The notes under the pieces are model-generated. The model ran no database searches, was not told where the DNA came from, and worked only from the letters and a program-made list of their open reading frames with translations. The position numbers were made by a program, and so were the translations under genes. A stretch of DNA of 64,000 nt from UBA3839 sp902776985 (GTDB taxonomy: Bacteria; Bacteroidota; Bacteroidia; Bacteroidales; Bacteroidaceae): contig CACYSD010000019.1 in NCBI GenBank assembly GCA_902776985.1, positions 1 to 64,000 of the forward strand, read 5' to 3'. Below are positions 59,095-64,000 of this stretch, piece by piece; positions within the stretch are counted from its first letter, which is position 1, and the number at the start of each line of letters is the position of its first letter.

Positions 59095-59102
59095 TACATT
59101 TG
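59095..59102 (+). promoter_or_regulatory. -7 box of the DUF3467 gene
   Basis: Plus-strand TACATTTG, 42 bp before the DUF3467 start codon. Overlaps the divergent MATE promoter. Confidence 0.5.
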
Positions 59103-59143
59103 CAAAAGTTAAAGAATTATCATCACAAATAATCATCATTAAT

Positions 59144-59476
59144 ATGGAAAAGAACAATAACGGACAATCTCAGTTGCAAATCAACCTCAACCCGGAAGTA
59201 GCTCAAGGTGTATATGCCAATCTCGCCCTTCTCACTCACTCTCAGTCAGAATTCATCATCGACATGGCATCAATGCTGCCGGGAATGCAGAAACCTGAGG
59301 TTCGCAGCCGCATCATCATGGTACCTGAACACGCCAAGCGTCTCCTGCTGGCTCTTCAGGATAACATCCGTAAATACGAGCAGCAGTTCGGCACCATCAA
59401 CCTCAACGATCCTCACTCCGGACCACGTCCAGGCAGCACTATCGCTCCATTCAACATCAACCCTGGGGAAGCGTAG
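59144..59476 (+). CDS. DUF3467-domain protein
   Basis: A 110-residue cytoplasmic protein: QLQINLNPEVAQGVYANLALLTHS, then EFIIDMASMLPGMQKPEVRSRIIMVPEHAKRLLLAL. It closely matches DUF3467, a small conserved family of Bacteroidetes and other phyla with no settled function. The Pro/Gly-rich C-terminal 25 residues look disordered. It has its own divergent promoter with the MATE gene. Confidence 0.9.
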   Translation: MEKNNNGQSQLQINLNPEVAQGVYANLALLTHSQSEFIIDMASMLPGMQKPEVRSRIIMVPEHAKRLLLALQDNIRKYEQQFGTINLNDPHSGPRPGSTIAPFNINPGEA

Positions 59477-59477
59477 G

Positions 59478-59582
59478 GAAGAAGAAGACCCAAGACCAAG
59501 ACCCACCCCCTAACCCCTCCCTGCGAGGGAGGGGAGTAGTTACCCCCATCCGGATGGTTTATAATTAATGATTTATAATTAG
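59478..59582. repeat. Extragenic repeat element with C/G-rich hairpin and CCATCCGGATGG
   Basis: After a purine-rich tract come an 8-bp perfect hairpin (CCCCTCCC 59514-59521 with GGGAGGGG 59527-59534), the palindrome CCATCCGGATGG (59546-59557), and AT-rich near-repeats of tttataatta. Same palindrome and order as at 46422-46489. Confidence 0.7.
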
Positions 59583-59584
59583 TA

Positions 59585-62500
59585 ATGATTCGTCGCCTGA
59601 AATTCTTATTCTTCATTTTTCAGTTCTCATTGTGCATTCTTCATGCACAAGAGTTTGAACTGCGACTGCTTAACCATTGGGATAATCCCAACGGCACTGT
59701 AGAACGTGGCTATGCAGGAAAATCCATTTGGAAATGGGATCTGATTCCGACAGGACACAATGCCATGCCCGACTCCTTGCGGAAGCGTTATGAGGAATAC
59801 GGGCGCATAAACAAAAGCTTTGGCATCAACGGCACTGTGCTCAATAATGTCAATGCCAAACCGGAAATGCTGACCACCAATATGCTGCGAAAGACTGCCA
59901 AGATCGCAGATGTATTGCGCCCCTACGGCATTCGTGTGTATCTGTCCGTGAATTTCGCCTCACCCAAAGCATTGGGAGAGCTGAAGACCGCTGACCCTCT
60001 GGATGCAGCAGTACGCCGCTGGTGGCAGCGTAAGGTCGATGAGATTTACCGGCTGATTCCAGACTTCGGCGGTTTCCTTGTGAAGGCAAACAGCGAGGGG
60101 GAACCAGGTCCGATGGACTACGGACGCACTCACGTGGATGGTGCGAACATGTTGGCAGAGGCATTGAAACCACACAAGGGAATCGTGATGTGGAGGGCTT
60201 TCGTTTACTCAGCCAAGGGTGGCGACCGCGCAAACCAGGCTTACGAGGAATTCATGCCTTTCGACGGACAGTTTGCCGACAACGTAATCATTCAGGTCAA
60301 GAACGGACCTATTGATTTCCAGCCACGCGAGGCAGTATCGCCACTGTTCTTCGCAATGAAGAAGACTAAGCTGATGGTAGAGTTCCAGATTACCCAGGAA
60401 TATACCGGACACAGCATCCACACATGCTTCCTCGCTCCTATGTGGCGTGAGTTCTTCTCAGTCATCCATGACCATGGAGTAAAACTCGCCGGTGTGGCAG
60501 GAGTGGCGAACATAGGCGATGCACCCAACTGGACAGCCAACGACCTGGCAATGGCAAACTGGTATGCCTTCGGTCGTCTGGCAAACAACTCTCATTGTTC
60601 GTCGCGCGAGATTGCCGAGGACTTCCTCAAGGAATTCTATACCAAGGACGAGCGGTTTGTCAAGCCTGTCTCACAGATGTTGCTTAAGAGCCGTGAGACA
60701 GTGGTTGACTATATGATGCCGATGGGTCTGCACCACATCTTTGCCGGAGGCCATCACTATGGTCCTGAACCATGGTGTGCACCAAAGGGATGGCGCGAGG
60801 ACTGGCTGCCCCGTTTCTACCATCGTGCCGACAGCTTAGGACTGGGATTCAACCGCACCGACCACCACGAGGCAGGCACTGACGGTTCGAACAACGTGGG
60901 GCAGTATCCCGAACCGCTACGCACTATATATAATAATGTGGAGACATGTCCGGAAAACCTGCTTCTGTGGTTCCACCATGTGGAATGGAATCGGGAACTG
61001 GGCAACGGACTCACCATGTGGGACAATCTCTGCTACCACTATGACAGAGGTTTAGCCCAGGCTAAAGACTTCGTGGAAACATGGAAATCCATACGTCCAT
61101 ATATAGACTCCGAACGCTATGAGAATCAACTCTGGCGGCTGGAACGCCAGGCAAAGGATGCACAGTGGTGGCGCGATGCCTGTGTGCTCTACTTCCAGAG
61201 CTTCTCCCGTCTGCCGCTACCTGCCGACAGTCCCGCACCGAAATACTCGCTGAAAGACCTGATGAACTATCATCTCGGCATCGACAACTACACGGCACCC
61301 GACCCTGCAGACCTGCCTGAATGGACAGGGCTGCAAGTACCCAATTTCTTCTCCGACGGGATGGTGCTGCAGCGTGATGATTCCATCCCAGTATGGGGAA
61401 AAAGCCATCCCAAAGCCACAGTACGCATAGTCTTTAACAAAAAAGTCTTCACTACAAAGGCTGACGCAGCAGGCAAATGGGAAGTGCTTCTGCCAAAGAT
61501 GAGTGCAGGCGGTCCGTACACCATGGACATCACAGCCAATGGTCTGAGCAAGCATATAGAGAATATCCTTATAGGCGATGTGTTCCTGTGCAGCGGTCAG
61601 TCGAACATGGAACTGCCAATACGACGATGCATGGATGCCGTGGCAGCAGACGTGGCGGACTACAGCAACTCTCAGATACGCTATCTCAAGTTCCCTCATC
61701 AGTACAATTACGTCAAGCCAAACGACAATGTCCGTGCACTGCCCTGGCAGGACATTACTCCAGAAAACTGCAAGGAAGTCAGTGCTGTCTGCTACTTCAT
61801 GGCGCGTGAGCTTCAGGCACGTCATAAAGTACCCGTCGGCATTATCAATTCTGCGGTAGGCGGCACACCCGTTCAGGCATGGATGCCTCAGCAGACACTT
61901 CGCACATTCAGTCAGTATGCAGGCGAGTTCGACAAGCCTAAATACAATCGGGTCAACTGGGTGGACTCCGTTGCACGCAGCGAAGCAATGGCTATACGCG
62001 ACTGGGATCTCCGCACTACAGCCTCGGACACAATCCTGCACCAGTGGCGCAGCAACGACTACGATTTCAGCCGTTGGACAGAGACGGACATGTTCTCCGA
62101 CTGGTCGAAAGGCAAGAACGGATCATACTGGTTCCATACCAGCGTTGACCTTCCTGCAGATGTCAGCGGAAGTAAAGCCTTACTGCGGTTCGGAGCCATG
62201 AAGGATGCCGACAGCATCTTCGTCAACGGACACTTCGTTGGCAACACCACCTACGAGTATCCTCCTCGCAACTACACCGTGCCTGAAGGAGTGCTCCGTG
62301 CAGGCAGGAACGACATTGTGGTTCACCTTATTTCCCAGCACGGCAGACCGAATTTCACCCGCGGCAAACAATACCAGCTGGAAGCAGGCGGCAAGGTCTT
62401 TCCACTGCCCGAAATCATGCACATGGCAATCGGATGCACCATGCCCCACCAACCTGCAAGCACCTATTTCGTGTCAGGATGGACAGGACTCTACAACGCC

Positions 62501-63178
62501 ATGATTGCCCCGCTCGGTCGCATGCCGCTGAAGGGAGTGCTGTGGTATCAGGGAGAGACCAACATAGACTCGCCCGACAACTATGCCAATCTGCTTGCAG
62601 CCATGGCAGACAGCTGGCGCCAGCAGTTCGGCCGTCAGTTGCCGTTCGTCATCATGCAGCTGCCGGCATACATGGGTCATCACGACCAGCCGTTCGAAAG
62701 CGGATGGACCAAGATCCGCCATCAGCAGCTACTCGCATCGCAGCTCATTCCCAATTCCGCCCTCGTCCCTACACTCGACACAGGCGAGAGCAACGACATT
62801 CACCCTCAGGACAAACGCCCTGCAGGCTGGCGTGCAGCCATGCAGATGACCCGTCTGGCATACGGACAGAGCGCGGGCATCACCACCACGCCTGTGCCTC
62901 AGTCAGCCTCAATCAAGGGAGGAAAGCTTCTGCTCCGTTTCCCCAAATCGTGTGGAACTCTCTGCCTTCGCGGCGACCGTCTCAGCGAATTCTCCATTTT
63001 AGTAGGCGGCAAGTACCAGTGGGCAGAAGCCACTCTCACCGACGCCCACACCGTAGCTATCGACCTGCCAGCCGGAGTGACTAGCACCACCGTCCGCTAC
63101 TGCTGGGACGATTTTCCTTCACCCACCCTCTTCAACACCGACTCCATCCCTGCTCCTCAGTTTGAATATAAGTTCTGA
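59585..63178 (+). CDS. GH67 alpha-glucuronidase fused to an SGNH acetylesterase
   Basis: A 1197-residue secreted protein (signal peptide ending ILHAQ). Residues 24 to about 560 are the catalytic and C-terminal regions of family GH67, which removes (4-O-methyl)glucuronic acid from xylo-oligosaccharides. The acid Glu171 (KANSEGEPGP), Asp244 (NGPIDFQPRE) and Glu272 (QITQEYTG) are present. The N-terminal beta domain of typical GH67 enzymes is missing. Residues from about 575 form a sialate O-acetylesterase/CE-type SGNH hydrolase: nucleophile Ser673 in SGQSNMELP and the Asp1071-x-His1073 pair in SNDIHPQ, with an inserted jelly-roll (about 830-930). Together they would strip glucuronate and acetyl groups. 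No SusC/SusD partner is adjacent. Confidence 0.9.
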   Translation: MIRRLKFLFFIFQFSLCILHAQEFELRLLNHWDNPNGTVERGYAGKSIWKWDLIPTGHNAMPDSLRKRYEEYGRINKSFGINGTVLNNVNAKPEMLTTNMLRKTAKIADVLRPYGIRVYLSVNFASPKALGELKTADPLDAAVRRWWQRKVDEIYRLIPDFGGFLVKANSEGEPGPMDYGRTHVDGANMLAEALKPHKGIVMWRAFVYSAKGGDRANQAYEEFMPFDGQFADNVIIQVKNGPIDFQPREAVSPLFFAMKKTKLMVEFQITQEYTGHSIHTCFLAPMWREFFSVIHDHGVKLAGVAGVANIGDAPNWTANDLAMANWYAFGRLANNSHCSSREIAEDFLKEFYTKDERFVKPVSQMLLKSRETVVDYMMPMGLHHIFAGGHHYGPEPWCAPKGWREDWLPRFYHRADSLGLGFNRTDHHEAGTDGSNNVGQYPEPLRTIYNNVETCPENLLLWFHHVEWNRELGNGLTMWDNLCYHYDRGLAQAKDFVETWKSIRPYIDSERYENQLWRLERQAKDAQWWRDACVLYFQSFSRLPLPADSPAPKYSLKDLMNYHLGIDNYTAPDPADLPEWTGLQVPNFFSDGMVLQRDDSIPVWGKSHPKATVRIVFNKKVFTTKADAAGKWEVLLPKMSAGGPYTMDITANGLSKHIENILIGDVFLCSGQSNMELPIRRCMDAVAADVADYSNSQIRYLKFPHQYNYVKPNDNVRALPWQDITPENCKEVSAVCYFMARELQARHKVPVGIINSAVGGTPVQAWMPQQTLRTFSQYAGEFDKPKYNRVNWVDSVARSEAMAIRDWDLRTTASDTILHQWRSNDYDFSRWTETDMFSDWSKGKNGSYWFHTSVDLPADVSGSKALLRFGAMKDADSIFVNGHFVGNTTYEYPPRNYTVPEGVLRAGRNDIVVHLISQHGRPNFTRGKQYQLEAGGKVFPLPEIMHMAIGCTMPHQPASTYFVSGWTGLYNAMIAPLGRMPLKGVLWYQGETNIDSPDNYANLLAAMADSWRQQFGRQLPFVIMQLPAYMGHHDQPFESGWTKIRHQQLLASQLIPNSALVPTLDTGESNDIHPQDKRPAGWRAAMQMTRLAYGQSAGITTTPVPQSASIKGGKLLLRFPKSCGTLCLRGDRLSEFSILVGGKYQWAEATLTDAHTVAIDLPAGVTSTTVRYCWDDFPSPTLFNTDSIPAPQFEYKF

Positions 63179-63275
63179 ATTCTTTAGTACTATCACAAAG
63201 TTCTCCGGTGCTTTGCCCGGAGCGTCGGCAAGCCGAACGATAACACAACCAAGACTTCACACTCCACTTAATAAA

Positions 63276-64000
63276 ATGAAAGGATTTCTGATATCGGCAC
63301 CGATGAGCGGACACGGTAAGACCACTGTGTCTGCAGGATTGATGGCAGCACTGGTCAGGCGAGGACTGACAGTGCAGCCGTTCAAGTGCGGTCCCGACTA
63401 CATAGACACCAAGTTCCATCGGCGTGTTACAGGTCGGGAGAGTGTGAACCTTGACCTGTTCTTTGCCGACGAGCAGCATTTGCAAGAATTGTACAGCAGT
63501 TATGGCAGCGATGCAGATGCATGTATTGTAGAGGGAATGATGGGGTTGTTCGACGGCTACAGCAAAGACCGAGGGTCAGCAGCACATATAGCCCATACAC
63601 TTCACCTACCCGTTGTACTGGTAGTGGATGCCAGCCATGCGGCATACAGCATGGCAGCACTGTTGCAGGGCTATACACGGTTCAGTGCAGAAATAACAGT
63701 TTGTGGTGTGATTTTCAACAAAGTAGGCAGTGCCCGCCACGAGCAGATGCTCCGTGAGGTATGTGAGGACACAGGCGTGGAATGTCTGGGATGTATTCCC
63801 CGACGCGACACCCTTGCAGTAGGAACCCGCTATCTGGGGCTTGATTTCAGCGCGAACCTCTGCCACGAACAGATGGAGCAGTGGGTGGACATCGACAGAC
63901 TACTCACACTCAGCAGTTCGAAGTCAGACAGCCGGGTCGAGACAGCAAACCGTTCCGTTAATCCATTTCGGGTGGTGATGGCATGCAGCGACGAGTCATT
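63276..64000 (+). CDS. cbiA: Cobyrinic acid a,c-diamide synthase, N-terminal part (cut by window edge)
   Basis: The first 241 residues of a CbiA/CobB-type enzyme, which amidates the a and c side chains of cobyrinate in cobalamin synthesis using ATP and glutamine. The P-loop SAPMSGHGKTT sits at residues 7-17. FKCGPDYIDTKFH, EGMMGLFDG and VVDASHAAYSMAALLQG follow the family. The C-terminal glutamine amidotransferase domain lies beyond 64000. The start MKGFLISAPMSG fits the family. The 97-bp gap before it has two small hairpins but no cobalamin-riboswitch core. Confidence 0.93.
   Translation, partial: MKGFLISAPMSGHGKTTVSAGLMAALVRRGLTVQPFKCGPDYIDTKFHRRVTGRESVNLDLFFADEQHLQELYSSYGSDADACIVEGMMGLFDGYSKDRGSAAHIAHTLHLPVVLVVDASHAAYSMAALLQGYTRFSAEITVCGVIFNKVGSARHEQMLREVCEDTGVECLGCIPRRDTLAVGTRYLGLDFSANLCHEQMEQWVDIDRLLTLSSSKSDSRVETANRSVNPFRVVMACSDES

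Noticed and set aside
61217..62041. 274-codon minus-strand open frame inside the GH67-esterase gene
   Set aside because: It overlaps catalytic esterase residues on the plus strand and has no family features.
63190..63230. Possible cobalamin riboswitch before the CbiA gene
   Set aside because: GGTGC and a CCGG hairpin are suggestive, but the conserved B12-box core is not present. Two small unrelated hairpins explain the pattern better.

Overview
This window is a Bacteroidales chromosome segment, most likely Prevotella or a close relative. Three things support this: paired SusC/SusD outer-membrane systems, TAnnTTTG promoter boxes in place of E. coli -10/-35 elements, and a Bacteroidetes-style gene set (PG_1098-like methyltransferase, DUF3467, DUF3737, DUF4491, TlpA-type thioredoxins). 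Species cannot be fixed from the sequence alone. No tRNA, rRNA, CRISPR array, insertion sequence or prophage was seen.

Layout. (1) 382-22981, all minus strand: a glycan-capture locus. Transcription runs from a CotH-like protein, a small sorted protein and a GH43 enzyme (ended by a strong terminator at 18393-18434) into a second unit of FAS1 lipoprotein, SusC, SusD, two more FAS1 lipoproteins, SusC and SusD (terminator at 325-358). No sensor-regulator is encoded with it. (2) 23168-41499, minus: the complete str-S10-spc-alpha ribosomal super-cluster from rpsL to rplQ with fusA, secY, map, infA and rpoA. tuf, rpoBC and adk are absent. It is preceded by a roughly 300-nt structured leader. (3) 42002-50127, minus except one small gene: a PG_1098-like methyltransferase with a radical SAM protein, pyrH behind a LicD/cytidylyltransferase pair, a large TlpA-like protein, a 49-residue small protein, and a carbonic anhydrase-MsrA fusion. 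(4) 50259-59012: stress and metal functions (MBL hydrolase, DPS-like ferritin with a tiny winged helix and a ZIP transporter, AraC regulator, glutathione peroxidase, MalY-type lyase, MATE exporter), plus a chimeric pseudogene. (5) 59144-64000, plus strand: DUF3467 protein, a GH67 alpha-glucuronidase fused to an SGNH esterase, and the start of a CbiA/CobB cobyrinate amidase cut by the window edge.

How parts work together. The SusC/SusD/FAS1 proteins probably bind and import an oligosaccharide trimmed by the GH43 enzyme. The GH67-esterase would strip (methyl)glucuronate and acetyl groups from xylan fragments. The ribosomal cluster shows tight coupling, including stop codons touching Shine-Dalgarno motifs, which are rare in this phylum.

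Most interesting signals: a pseudogene at 53751-54330 that looks like the scar of a tandem duplication between two genes about 6 kb apart, joined at a 10-bp microhomology; two unusual gene fusions; a FAS1-rich double SusCD locus; and several families of short-period (7 or 8 bp) extragenic repeats that end or extend reading frames, one of them apparently inserted in frame inside the MBL hydrolase.
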